A DNA stretch of 60,377 bases from the NCBI GenBank assembly GCA_050014835.1, contig JBEKCO010000005.1:1-60377 (forward strand), given 5' to 3'. Both the position numbers and the translations under genes were made by a program. Under the pieces are notes generated by a model that saw only the letters and a list, made by a program, of their open reading frames with translations, was not told where the DNA came from and searched no databases. Below, piece by piece: positions 33,697-40,915 of this stretch; position 1 is the stretch's first letter, and every line of letters starts with the position of its first letter. The DNA comes from Bog-793 sp050014835. Lineage in GTDB: Bacteria > Actinomycetota > Acidimicrobiia > Acidimicrobiales > Bog-793.

Positions 33697-34113
33697 TCAA
33701 CCGGCGGCGACGGTGGTCGGCGCGAACGACTCGTCGTGGAACGTCCCACCCGCGAGCAGGGCGTCGACCGCCCGACGCAGGCGGACCGGGTCGAGCGGCT
33801 TCACGAGGTAGCCGGCGACGCCCGTGCGCCGGGCGAGGAAGACGTCCGCCCGGCGGTCGAGCAGGACGAGGACCGGCACGTGGGCGAGCCGTCCGCCCGA
33901 CTCCTCGTTGGCGAGGTCGAAGGCGATCGCGAACCCGCCCATGTTCTGGACCTGGCTGTCGGTGATCACGAGGTCCGGCTCGAATTCGGCGGCGACGGCC
34001 CGCACCGCCGCCCCGTCGCGGAGCTCGCGGACCTCGCGTTCGCCGTCTTCGACGACGGCGGCGAGATCCCCGAGAACCGTCGCCGCGTCGGCCACGAGCA
34101 GGATTTTCGTCAC
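33697..34113 (-). CDS. Single-domain response-regulator receiver protein
   Basis: A 138-residue stand-alone receiver domain. The phosphoacceptor Asp is in LVITDSQVQNMGG; the Lys is in VAGYLVKPLDP. The acidic pocket reads LLVADAAT, so one usual acid is missing, as in the larger regulator at 15489. No output domain follows, and a short C-terminal tail ends the gene. It starts at GTG 34113, six bases from TACCTT, and begins 16 bases after bagB; this -10 lies partly in the bagB stop region. It may therefore be transcribed on its own and with the operon. The partner kinase and target are unknown. Confidence 0.78.
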   Translation of the reverse strand: MTKILLVADAATVLGDLAAVVEDGEREVRELRDGAAVRAVAAEFEPDLVITDSQVQNMGGFAIAFDLANEESGGRLAHVPVLVLLDRRADVFLARRTGVAGYLVKPLDPVRLRRAVDALLAGGTFHDESFAPTTVAAG

Positions 34114-34119
34114 TCGCCC

Positions 34120-34125
34120 AAGGTA
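34120..34125 (-). promoter_or_regulatory. -10 element of the receiver gene
   Basis: TACCTT on the minus strand is six bases before the GTG at 34113, just after the bagB stop. Confidence 0.45.
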
Positions 34126-34129
34126 GCGC

Positions 34130-35200
34130 TCAGCCGATGAGGTGGCGAACGACGCGCAGCAGGCCCTCGACGTCGTGGACGTCGGCGTCGAGGAACGGGA
34201 CGCGCACGACGGGCGCCGGCGCGACCGCCCCGACGAGGTCGGCGAGCAAACCGGCTTCGCGCCGCGCGATCGACTCGAGGTCGGCGAGGTTGGCGACGAG
34301 CTCCGCCCAGGCCACCGCGCCCGCCGTGGCCGTGACCGGTCCGGGATCGGGCGCCGGCCCGAACTCGGGGTGGATCCGGTTGACGACGAGCGCGTCGATG
34401 GTGCCGTGGCGCCGGTCGAGCTCGCCGACGAAAAAGCGAGCGTCGTCGATCGCTTCGTGCCGGGGGGTGGCGACGAGGACGAACCCGGTCGATTGCTCGG
34501 CGAACAGCCGCTCGACGCGCACGGCGCGGTCCCGGAAGCCCTGTTCCATGCCCTGGAAGGCAGCGAAGAAGGCGAGCGTGTCGTCGACGATCTCGGCGCC
34601 GGCGACCCGCGCGATCGACCGGAGCACGAGCTGGCCGGCGAGGCTCGCGACGCGCAGATACGAGCTCCCCGGGGCGACGAAGGTCCGGAAGATCCGGTTG
34701 TCGAGGAAGCTCTCGACCCGGCGGGGCGCGTCGAGGAACTCGAGGGCGTGCCGCGTCGGAGGGGTGTCGACGACGATGAGGTCGAAGTCGGCCCTCTCGT
34801 GCAGCTCGAACAGCTTCTCGGTCGCCATGTACTCCTGGGTGCCCGAGAGGACCGACGCGAGGTTCTGGTAGAGGCGGTTCTCGAGGATCCGGGCGGTCTG
34901 GCCGGCGTCGCGGGCGTAGCGCCCGACGAGCTCGTCGAAGGTCGTCTTGGCGTCGAGCATGACGACGTGGAGCTCCCCGGGCCACGGCCCGGCGATCTCG
35001 TGCGGCTCGTTGCCGATCCCTCTCGTGCCGAGGGCGTCGGCAAGCCGCCGTGCCGGGTCGATCGTCACGACGCAGGCCCGGCGCCCCCGCAGCGCGGCCG
35101 CGATGGCGAGCGCCGCCGCCGCCGTCGTCTTGCCGACGCCCCCCGAGCCGCAGCAGACGATGACCGACCGCGAGTCGACGACGTCATCGAGGACGCTCAC
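34130..35200 (-). CDS. ArsA/GET3-family ATPase, second of a BagA/BagB-like pair
   Basis: A 356-residue deviant Walker-A ATPase. GSGGVGKTT lies at about residues 18-26, switch I is in VTIDPARRLADALG, and the ADP-binding DTPPTRHALEFL is the family's A-loop/switch II segment. The N-terminal half is hydrophobic enough for a Get3-type fold. Arsenic-binding Cys triplets are absent, so arsenite transport is unlikely. The gene starts at GTG 35200, which overlaps the bagA stop by four bases (GTGA). In mycobacteria the homologous pair (Rv3679-Rv3680) sits beside whiB4 and is important for detoxification and redox balance. Function here is inferred from that synteny. Confidence 0.88.
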   Translation of the reverse strand: MSVLDDVVDSRSVIVCCGSGGVGKTTAAAALAIAAALRGRRACVVTIDPARRLADALGTRGIGNEPHEIAGPWPGELHVVMLDAKTTFDELVGRYARDAGQTARILENRLYQNLASVLSGTQEYMATEKLFELHERADFDLIVVDTPPTRHALEFLDAPRRVESFLDNRIFRTFVAPGSSYLRVASLAGQLVLRSIARVAGAEIVDDTLAFFAAFQGMEQGFRDRAVRVERLFAEQSTGFVLVATPRHEAIDDARFFVGELDRRHGTIDALVVNRIHPEFGPAPDPGPVTATAGAVAWAELVANLADLESIARREAGLLADLVGAVAPAPVVRVPFLDADVHDVEGLLRVVRHLIG

Positions 35201-36192
35201 GGGAGCCCCTCGATGCCGGCGCGCAGCGCGGCCACGATCACGCCGAGCTCGGCGGGCCCGACGTCGGCGGTGAACAGGTACGGCAGCTCGATCCGTGGCA
35301 AGGGCAGCCGGTCGGCGAGCCGGGCGAGCTGGGCGCGCTGGAGGTTCTGGCGCCCCCGCCGGAAGGCCGCGGCGCGGCTCACCGCCCCGGCCGCGGCCGG
35401 CGACGGCACCGGGCAGCCGGCCGCCCGCGCCGCCGCCGCGGGGTCCGCCTCGAGGTGGTCGAGCACCGGGTAGCAGCAGTTGACGACGACCGGGCCGAGG
35501 GCGACCCCGATCTCGTCCTCGAGCCGGTAGGCGGTCTCGACCGCTTCGTTGACAGGGGTCTCCTCCGGGATGGTGACGAGGAGCACCTCGCAGCGGTCCG
35601 GGTCGGTGAGCATGGCGACGACCTGGTCGGCCTGGGCGCGTAGCGGCCCGCCGCGGGCCGCGTCGGCGAGTCCGCCCGAGCTCGAGAGGAAGCTCAGGGC
35701 GTGACCGGTCGCCGGGGCGTCGAGGACGATGAGGTCGGCGGCGCCGGACTCCTCGAGCTGGCGGATCCGGCCGAGGATGAGGATCTCGCGGATCCCCGGG
35801 ATCGCCGTCGCGACGACGTCGAGCGCGCCGGTGCGCACGAGCCGGCCGGCGAACCGCCCGAGGCCGTGCACGGCGAGGTACTCGAGGAGGGCCGCGTCCG
35901 AGGTGACGACCCTCGCCCGCACCCGGCCGGGCACCCTGGCCGCCCCCGGCTCGCCCCCGCAGGCGGGCGTCCCCGCAGGCGCGCGCACGGTCACCTCGTC
36001 GTAGGCGAGGGCACCGTCGTAGCCGAAGAGCGCGGCGAGCCCCGAGGCGTCGTCGAGCGCGACGAGAAGCACGTCGAGGCCAACGTCGGCGGCGAGGTTC
36101 GCCAACGCCGCGCTCGTCGTCGTCTTGCCGACGCCGCCCTTGCCGACGACGACGAGGATGTTGCTCCGGCGCACGAATCCGGTGACGTCCAT
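35197..36192 (-). CDS. ArsA/GET3-family ATPase, first of a BagA/BagB-like pair
   Basis: A 331-residue ATPase with GKGGVGKTT at residues 17-25, a switch in VALDDASGLAALFGYDG and VLDAPATGHALSFL as the A-loop. It is more divergent than its partner, and a middle region (GTPACGGEPGAARVPGRV) contains a Cys that the other copy lacks. It is divergent from whiB, with 193 bases between the starts. ATG 36192 is eight bases from TAGCTT. The pair probably forms a heterodimer like Get3, as do its actinobacterial homologues. What it binds is unknown. Confidence 0.86.
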   Translation of the reverse strand: MDVTGFVRRSNILVVVGKGGVGKTTTSAALANLAADVGLDVLLVALDDASGLAALFGYDGALAYDEVTVRAPAGTPACGGEPGAARVPGRVRARVVTSDAALLEYLAVHGLGRFAGRLVRTGALDVVATAIPGIREILILGRIRQLEESGAADLIVLDAPATGHALSFLSSSGGLADAARGGPLRAQADQVVAMLTDPDRCEVLLVTIPEETPVNEAVETAYRLEDEIGVALGPVVVNCCYPVLDHLEADPAAAARAAGCPVPSPAAAGAVSRAAAFRRGRQNLQRAQLARLADRLPLPRIELPYLFTADVGPAELGVIVAALRAGIEGLP

Positions 36193-36200
36193 CCACCGCC

Positions 36201-36206
36201 AAGCTA
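36201..36206 (-). promoter_or_regulatory. -10 element of bagA
   Basis: TAGCTT on the minus strand is eight bases before the ATG at 36192. Confidence 0.45.
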
Positions 36207-36261
36207 CAAGCAGACCGGTTCCGGACCGGGTGGCGCGGCCGCAAAGGTCAGCGAGAACCCC

Positions 36262-36290
36262 TTGTCAGGTGCATCGCGTGGCGGTAGCGT
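36262..36290 (+). promoter_or_regulatory. Sigma-70-like promoter of whiB
   Basis: TTGTCA and TAGCGT are separated by 17 bases. Transcription would start near 36297, leaving a leader of about 89 bases, unlike the leaderless genes around it. Confidence 0.6.
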
Positions 36291-36385
36291 CCGGCGCAGC
36301 GAGTCCGCCGCGTGACCGGTCGCGGCGAGACGGTCGAGTGCCGTCGGAGCGTTCGCCCCGGGAGGGACGAGACGGGGAGGGGTTC

Positions 36386-36649
36386 GTGATCGCCGAGCGA
36401 TCCGGGCAGTCCTGGTACCTGAGGGCTTCGTGCCGCGGTCCCCAGGCCGTCGTCTTCTACCCCCCGACCCAGCCCGAGGGCAAGGACGAGCGTCTCGACC
36501 GTGAGCAGGCGGCGAAGGAGATGTGCGGAATCTGCCCGGTCCAGCGCGCCTGCCTCGACTACGCCATCCGGATCCGCGAGCCCCACGGGATCTGGGGCGG
36601 GCTCAACGAGGTCGAGCGCAAGCAGATCCTCGAACGGCGCGCCGGCTAG
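36386..36649 (+). CDS. WhiB-family iron-sulfur transcriptional regulator
   Basis: An 87-residue WhiB protein. The four cluster cysteines are C16, C47, C50 and C56, the C-x30-C-x2-C-x5-C pattern that binds a [4Fe-4S] cluster. GIWGGLNEVERKQI is the hallmark beta-turn motif and the basic C-terminus ERRAG follows. The GTG at 36386 is backed by a ribosome site GGGGAGGGG. Longer upstream readings have no family support. WhiB proteins respond to oxygen and nitric oxide and bind the sigma factor. Its position divergent from a BagA/BagB pair matches mycobacterial whiB4. The stop overlaps the mrp stop at a CTAG. Confidence 0.93.
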   Translation: MIAERSGQSWYLRASCRGPQAVVFYPPTQPEGKDERLDREQAAKEMCGICPVQRACLDYAIRIREPHGIWGGLNEVERKQILERRAG

Positions 36650-37845
36650 CCGGACGGCCCGTCAGCCGGCGGGCCTCTCAGTGCCTCCTCGACGTGCCCG
36701 ATGAGGCGCGCCGTGCATCCGGACATCTCGACGGGGGGCGCGACTTGCGTGGCGAGCCGTTCGGCGAGCGCGGCGAAAACCCGGGCGACGGGGGTCTCGA
36801 TGGCGAGCCGGGCCACCGCGCCGTCGTCGCCGGCGCTGCCGAGCCCCGGGTCGAGGGGGAGCGAGCCGAGGAGCGGCACGCCGATCTCGGCGGCGAGCGC
36901 CGCGCCCCCGCCCTCGCCGAAGATGGCGTGACGTCGCCCGTCCTCGCTCGTGAAAGGGGCCATGTTCTCGATCACGCCGGCGACGCGCACGTGGCCCTTG
37001 CGGGCCATGTCGGCGGCGCGCCCCGCCACCGTGGCGGCCGCCGCCGACGGCGTGGTGACGACGAGGAACTCGGCGTGGGGAAGCATCCGGGCGAGGGCCA
37101 TCTGGACGTCGCCGGTCCCCGGGGGCATGTCGACGAGCAGGTAGTCAAGCGGCCCCCAGGCGACGTCCTCGAGGAAGTGCTGGACCGCCCGGGCGAGCAC
37201 GAGGCCGCGCCACATGATCGCCTCGTTCTCGTCGGCGAGGAATCCCATCGACACGACGCGCAGCCCGTGTCCGTCGACGACGACCTCCGCCGGGAGGATC
37301 TGGCCGGCGCGTACCTCGAGCGGCCCGGCCACGCCGAGCAGGCGGGGAATGGAGAAGCCCCAGATGTCGGCGTCGAGGAGACCGACCGCGAGACCACGGC
37401 GGGCGAGCGCGACGGCGAGGTTCGCCGTCACCGTGGACTTGCCGACGCCGCCCTTGCCCGAGACGACCGCGAGGACGCGGGTCGAGTCGGGGAAGCTCGC
37501 CCGCACGGCGCGACCTTGGGCGGCCCGGCGGGCCGTCGACATGAGGCGGGCCCGCTCATCGGGCCCCATCACGCCGGTCGTGACCTCGACCGACACGACA
37601 CCCGGAAGCGCGGCGAGTCGCCGGGTCACGTCATCGCGCAGCTGGGTGCGGAGCGGGCAGCCGGCGACGGTGAGGGCGATCTCGGCGGTCACGTGACCTT
37701 CTCCGGCTGCGACGCCGCGGACCATGCCAAGCGTGACGATGTCCGCGCCGAGCTCGGGATCTACGACGTCGCGGAGCGCCGCGAGGAGCTCATCGTGGCT
37801 CGGAGGGCGGGGCGCCACGCCGGGCCGCGAACGGTCGGCAGGCAT
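36646..37845 (-). CDS. Mrp/NBP35-family iron-sulfur carrier ATPase (ApbC)
   Basis: A 399-residue P-loop protein thought to carry Fe-S clusters. The N-terminal MIP18/DUF59 domain (DELLAALRDVVDPELGADIVTLGMV) includes Cys63. Walker A is SGKGGVGKS at 129-137, switch I is DADIWGFSIPRLLG and the Walker B-like segment DMPPGTGDV. The region that in many Mrp proteins holds CPxC (after ENM) here is ENMAPFTSEDGRRHAIFG and has no cysteines. A lone Cys is near the C-terminus (MSGCTARLIG). The protein is 7 bases from its -10 TAGCAT. It is convergent with whiB, divergent from an A-type carrier, so the region clusters Fe-S genes. Confidence 0.9.
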   Translation of the reverse strand: MPADRSRPGVAPRPPSHDELLAALRDVVDPELGADIVTLGMVRGVAAGEGHVTAEIALTVAGCPLRTQLRDDVTRRLAALPGVVSVEVTTGVMGPDERARLMSTARRAAQGRAVRASFPDSTRVLAVVSGKGGVGKSTVTANLAVALARRGLAVGLLDADIWGFSIPRLLGVAGPLEVRAGQILPAEVVVDGHGLRVVSMGFLADENEAIMWRGLVLARAVQHFLEDVAWGPLDYLLVDMPPGTGDVQMALARMLPHAEFLVVTTPSAAAATVAGRAADMARKGHVRVAGVIENMAPFTSEDGRRHAIFGEGGGAALAAEIGVPLLGSLPLDPGLGSAGDDGAVARLAIETPVARVFAALAERLATQVAPPVEMSGCTARLIGHVEEALRGPPADGPSG

Positions 37846-37852
37846 GGAAGCG

Positions 37853-37858
37853 ATGCTA
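37853..37858 (-). promoter_or_regulatory. -10 element of mrp
   Basis: TAGCAT on the minus strand is seven bases before the ATG at 37845. Confidence 0.5.
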
Positions 37859-37919
37859 ACGGGCGGGATCGCGGGGCCGACTAGTTAGGATCGCGTCGAC
37901 AGCTGCAAAGGAGCGATTT

Positions 37920-38285
37920 GTGAACACCGCCACGACGGTCAAGATCGGTCAGCGGCCGAGCCCCGTGAGTCTCACCGACGCCGCGGTCGGCAAGGTCACC
38001 GAGTTGCTCGCCGCCGAGACCGACGGCGAGACCCTCGCGCTCCGGGTCGCGGTCCGGCCGGGAGGATGTTCCGGCTACAGCTACGACATGTTCTTTGACG
38101 CCGAGGTGGCCGACGACGACATCGTGCGCACCTTCGGGGCGGTGAAGGTCGTCGTCGACCCCGAGAGCGCCGAGCTCATCAAGGGGGCGACGCTCGACTT
38201 CAGCGACGGCCTGCAGGGATCGGGTTTCCACATCACGAATCCCGCCGCCACCCGCACCTGCGGTTGCGGCTCCTCGTTCAGCTGA
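37920..38285 (+). CDS. erpA: A-type iron-sulfur carrier (ErpA/IscA)
   Basis: A 121-residue HesB/IscA family protein that passes [2Fe-2S] or [4Fe-4S] clusters to apoproteins. The three cluster cysteines are C50 in RPGGCSGYSY and C114, C116 in TRTCGCGSSFS, the canonical pattern. GTG at 37920 follows AAAGGAGC. It is divergent from mrp, and a Rid-family gene begins 20 bases after its stop. ErpA and IscA cannot be told apart by length alone. A role in maturation of the NifJ-type enzymes of this genome would fit, but there is no direct link. Confidence 0.93.
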   Translation: MNTATTVKIGQRPSPVSLTDAAVGKVTELLAAETDGETLALRVAVRPGGCSGYSYDMFFDAEVADDDIVRTFGAVKVVVDPESAELIKGATLDFSDGLQGSGFHITNPAATRTCGCGSSFS

Positions 38286-38305
38286 GCCCCGGCCCCGCCG
38301 AGCCA

Positions 38306-38659
38306 GTGCCGCCCCGGCGCTTCTACCGCCCCGCCGTGCGGGCGGGCGAGTGGCTCATCTGCTCCGGCCAGATCGGGCTCGCCGACGGCGCGCTCGTCCC
38401 CGGCGGCCTCGCCGAACAGCTCACCCAGGCGCTCGCCAACCTCGCGGCCGTGCTCCGGGCCGAGGGGTCGTCGCTCGACGCGGTCGCCAAGACGACCGTG
38501 TTCCTCACGGACATGGGCGACTACGCGGTGATGAACGAGGCCTACGCCGCGGCCTTCGGCGACCACCTTCCCGCCCGCTCCGCTGTCGCGGTCACGGCCC
38601 TGCCGTTCGGGGCGCTCGTCGAGGTCGAGGCCTGGGCGTACGTACCGGATGGCGCGTAG
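38306..38659 (+). CDS. RidA-family imine/enamine deaminase
   Basis: A 117-residue RidA/YjgF protein that removes reactive 2-aminoacrylate and similar enamines. The family core is AVRAGEWLICSGQIGL. The conserved Arg and Glu appear in LPARSAVAVTALPFGALVEVEAWAYV. TTG at 38264, overlapping the erpA end, would give 131 residues, but the GTG at 38306 starts it where homologues start. No clear ribosome site precedes either. It follows erpA by 20 bases and could be co-transcribed. It converges on the glnR-like gene. Confidence 0.85.
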   Translation: MPPRRFYRPAVRAGEWLICSGQIGLADGALVPGGLAEQLTQALANLAAVLRAEGSSLDAVAKTTVFLTDMGDYAVMNEAYAAAFGDHLPARSAVAVTALPFGALVEVEAWAYVPDGA

Positions 38660-38710
38660 CCCGGGCGACGCCCGCCCGCCCGTCGGGGCGACGCCGGGTT
38701 CGCCGCGGGT

Positions 38711-39391
38711 CTAGGGCTTCCAGCGCGCCGTGCCGAAGCGGTAGCCGACGCTTCGCACCGTCTCGATGAGATGGGCGTTCTCCTCGCCGAGCTTGGCCCG
38801 AAGCCGCCGGATGTGGACGTCGACGGTGCGCGCGCCGCCGAAGTACTCGTAACCCCAGACCCGGGCGAGGAGCACCTCACGGGTGAAGACCTTCCCCGGG
38901 TGGGCGGCGAGGAAGCGCAGCAGCTCGTACTCCATGAACGTGAGGTCGAGTGAACGCCCGGCGACGACCGCCTGGTAGGTCTCGAGGTTGAGCGCCAGTG
39001 GGCCGTAGGCGATGATGTCGTGCTGCTTGCCCCGCCCGGTCTTCCACAGCAGACGGCCGAGGCGCGTCTCGACCTCGTCCGGTGACGCGCCGGTGACCGT
39101 GAAGTCGTCGAAGAGCTCCTTGTGCCGGTCGAGCGTGCCGAGCTGGTCGGGCGTCACGACGACGAGGACCGGCGCGACCGGCTCGTCGCCCTGGCGCAGC
39201 GCCCCGCAGAACGCGAACGCCGCCTCGGGAGATTCGACGGCGGAGACGACGGCACCGGACCAGCCCTCGGTCGGCTCGACGGCGCGCAGCGCCTCGCTGT
39301 CGCCGACCGGCGTGAACGAGTAGCCGGCCGAGTCGAGCGCCTTGGCGAGCTCGGGGCTCGGCGGGTCCGGGAAGCAGAGCAGTGGTTCCAC
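38711..39391 (-). CDS. glnR: GlnR-like orphan response regulator of nitrogen metabolism
   Basis: A 226-residue OmpR-fold regulator. The DNA-binding half reads LDLTFMEYELLRFLAAHPGK and VWGYEYFGGARTVDVHIRRL, very close to GlnR of Streptomyces. The receiver half (residues 1-110) lacks the usual acidic pocket and phosphoacceptor Asp, which is also characteristic of GlnR, an unphosphorylated orphan. It lies 38 bases downstream of glnA on the same strand, which fits control of nitrogen assimilation. The start is GTG at 39391; no own -10 is convincing. MtrA is the closest alternative, but the missing pocket favours GlnR. Confidence 0.85.
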   Translation of the reverse strand: MEPLLCFPDPPSPELAKALDSAGYSFTPVGDSEALRAVEPTEGWSGAVVSAVESPEAAFAFCGALRQGDEPVAPVLVVVTPDQLGTLDRHKELFDDFTVTGASPDEVETRLGRLLWKTGRGKQHDIIAYGPLALNLETYQAVVAGRSLDLTFMEYELLRFLAAHPGKVFTREVLLARVWGYEYFGGARTVDVHIRRLRAKLGEENAHLIETVRSVGYRFGTARWKP

Positions 39392-39429
39392 GGGTCAGGG
39401 CCTTGTCCGGGGCGAGGTCACCGCGACTC

Positions 39430-40773
39430 CTACAGGGCTGGGAGGTAGCGGACGAGCTCGAACGGCGTGATCTGGCGGGTGTACTCCTCCCACTCGGCCC
39501 GCTTGTTGCGGAGGAACCACTCGAAGACGTGGTCGCCCAGGGTGTCGAGGACGAGCTCGGAGCTCTCCATCGCGCGCAGCGCCTCGTCGAGCGTGCGCGG
39601 CAGCGAGCGGATCCCGGCGGCGGCGAGCTGGCGCGGGGACATCGTGTACAGGTTGGCGTCGGCCTCATCGGGCAGGTCGTAGGACTTCTCGATCCCGCGC
39701 AGGCCGGCCGCGAGGATGACGGCGAAGGCGAGATACGGGTTGCACGCCGGGTCGATCGACCGGTATTCGATACGGGCCGACTCGGACTTGCCCTGCTTCA
39801 CGACCGGCACGCGTACGAGCGCCGAGCGGTTGTTGTACGCCCAGGAGACCGTGAACGGCGCCTCGTAGCCGGCGACGAGGCGCTTGTAGGAGTTCACCCA
39901 CTGGTTCGTGACCGCGGTGATCTCGCCGGCATGCTCGAGGAGCCCGGCGATGAACTGCCGTGCCGTCGCCGAGATCCCGTGCTCGTCCTCGGCGTCGTAG
40001 AAGGCGTTCTTGTCCCCTCTGAAAAGCGAACAGTGCGTGTGCATCCCCGAGCCCTGGACACCGGCCAAGGGCTTCGGCATGAACGACGCGTAGACGCCGT
40101 GTTCCTGCGCGATCTGCTTGATCAGCAGGCGGACCGTCATGATCGTGTCGGCCATCGTGAGGGCGTCGGTGTAGCGCAGGTCGATCTCGTGCTGGCTCGG
40201 CGCGTCCTCGTGCTGGGCGTACTCGACCGGGATGCCCATGTCCTCGAGGGTGAGCACGGTCTTGCGCCGGAGGTCGGTCGCGAGGTCCGCCACGGTGAGC
40301 TCGAAGTACGAACCGGTGTCGAGCGGCTGGGGGGGAACGTCGGCGTCCGCCTCAGCGCTCGCGAAGTAGAAGTACTCGAGCTCGGGCGCGGCGAAGAAGC
40401 TGAAGCCGCGTTCGTGGGCCCGCTCGAGCGCCCGGCGCAGCACGTGGCGCGGGTCGCCCTCGAACGGCGTGCCGTCGATGTTCGAGATGTCGCAGAAGAC
40501 GCGCGCGACCGTCGCGTTCTCGCCGGACCCCGCGGGGAGGATCTGGAAGGTCTTCGGGTCGGGGCGGGCGATCACGTCGCTCTCCTGGATCCGGCTGAAG
40601 CCGTCGATCGACGAGCCGTCGAAGGTCATCCCCTCGTCGATCGCGTTTTCGAACTCGGCCGGGGGGATCGAGAACGTCTTCGGCGTGCCCAGCACGTCGG
40701 TGAACCAGAGCTGGATGAAGCGGACTCCGCGTTCCTCCACCGTCTTTAGGACGTACTCGCGCTGGTTCTCCAT
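39430..40773 (-). CDS. glnA: Glutamine synthetase, type I-alpha
   Basis: Makes glutamine from glutamate, ammonia and ATP. The 447-residue enzyme has MTFDGSSIDGF, the metal-binding ELEYFYF and the ATP-binding SGMHTHCSLF segments. The C-terminal NLYTMSPRQLAAAGIRSLPRTL is of the GSI-alpha type and lacks the adenylylation Tyr region of GSI-beta, so GlnE-type control is unlikely. ATG 40773 is the best start: GGAAGG is nine bases upstream. ATG 40782 would be too close to it. The glnR-like gene follows. I saw no clear GlnR box in the 142-base divergent spacer to nadE. Confidence 0.95.
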   Translation of the reverse strand: MENQREYVLKTVEERGVRFIQLWFTDVLGTPKTFSIPPAEFENAIDEGMTFDGSSIDGFSRIQESDVIARPDPKTFQILPAGSGENATVARVFCDISNIDGTPFEGDPRHVLRRALERAHERGFSFFAAPELEYFYFASAEADADVPPQPLDTGSYFELTVADLATDLRRKTVLTLEDMGIPVEYAQHEDAPSQHEIDLRYTDALTMADTIMTVRLLIKQIAQEHGVYASFMPKPLAGVQGSGMHTHCSLFRGDKNAFYDAEDEHGISATARQFIAGLLEHAGEITAVTNQWVNSYKRLVAGYEAPFTVSWAYNNRSALVRVPVVKQGKSESARIEYRSIDPACNPYLAFAVILAAGLRGIEKSYDLPDEADANLYTMSPRQLAAAGIRSLPRTLDEALRAMESSELVLDTLGDHVFEWFLRNKRAEWEEYTRQITPFELVRYLPAL

Positions 40774-40882
40774 CGAGGTCATCCTTCCGCGGCCACAGAC
40801 GCCCGCGATCGAAAGGATCGCACCGACAAGTTTCGCAGACCCCGCGCATCCGGCCAAACGGCGGGCGAGCCGCCGGGCCCCG

Positions 40883-40898
40883 GGGACGTGCAGGTCCC
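40883..40898. promoter_or_regulatory. Palindrome inside the nadE promoter
   Basis: GGGAC-GTGCAG-GTCCC is a 16-bp inverted repeat with perfect 5-bp arms, ending six bases upstream of the nadE -10. It lies where an operator would control nadE. The cognate regulator is unknown. Confidence 0.4.
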
Positions 40899-40903
40899 GT
40901 CGC

Positions 40904-40909
40904 TACGAT
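40904..40909 (+). promoter_or_regulatory. -10 element of nadE
   Basis: TACGAT is six bases before the nadE GTG. Confidence 0.55.
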
Positions 40910-40915
40910 GACGCC

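Noticed and set aside
34130..36244. One 704-codon frame that would fuse the two ArsA-type ATPases
   Set aside because: The first half reads in a non-coding frame. Two separate genes with a GTGA overlap explain both ATPase domains.
40774..40915. GlnR boxes in the glnA-nadE spacer
   Set aside because: Only one GAAAC-like half site is visible, without the regular spacing of a GlnR box.
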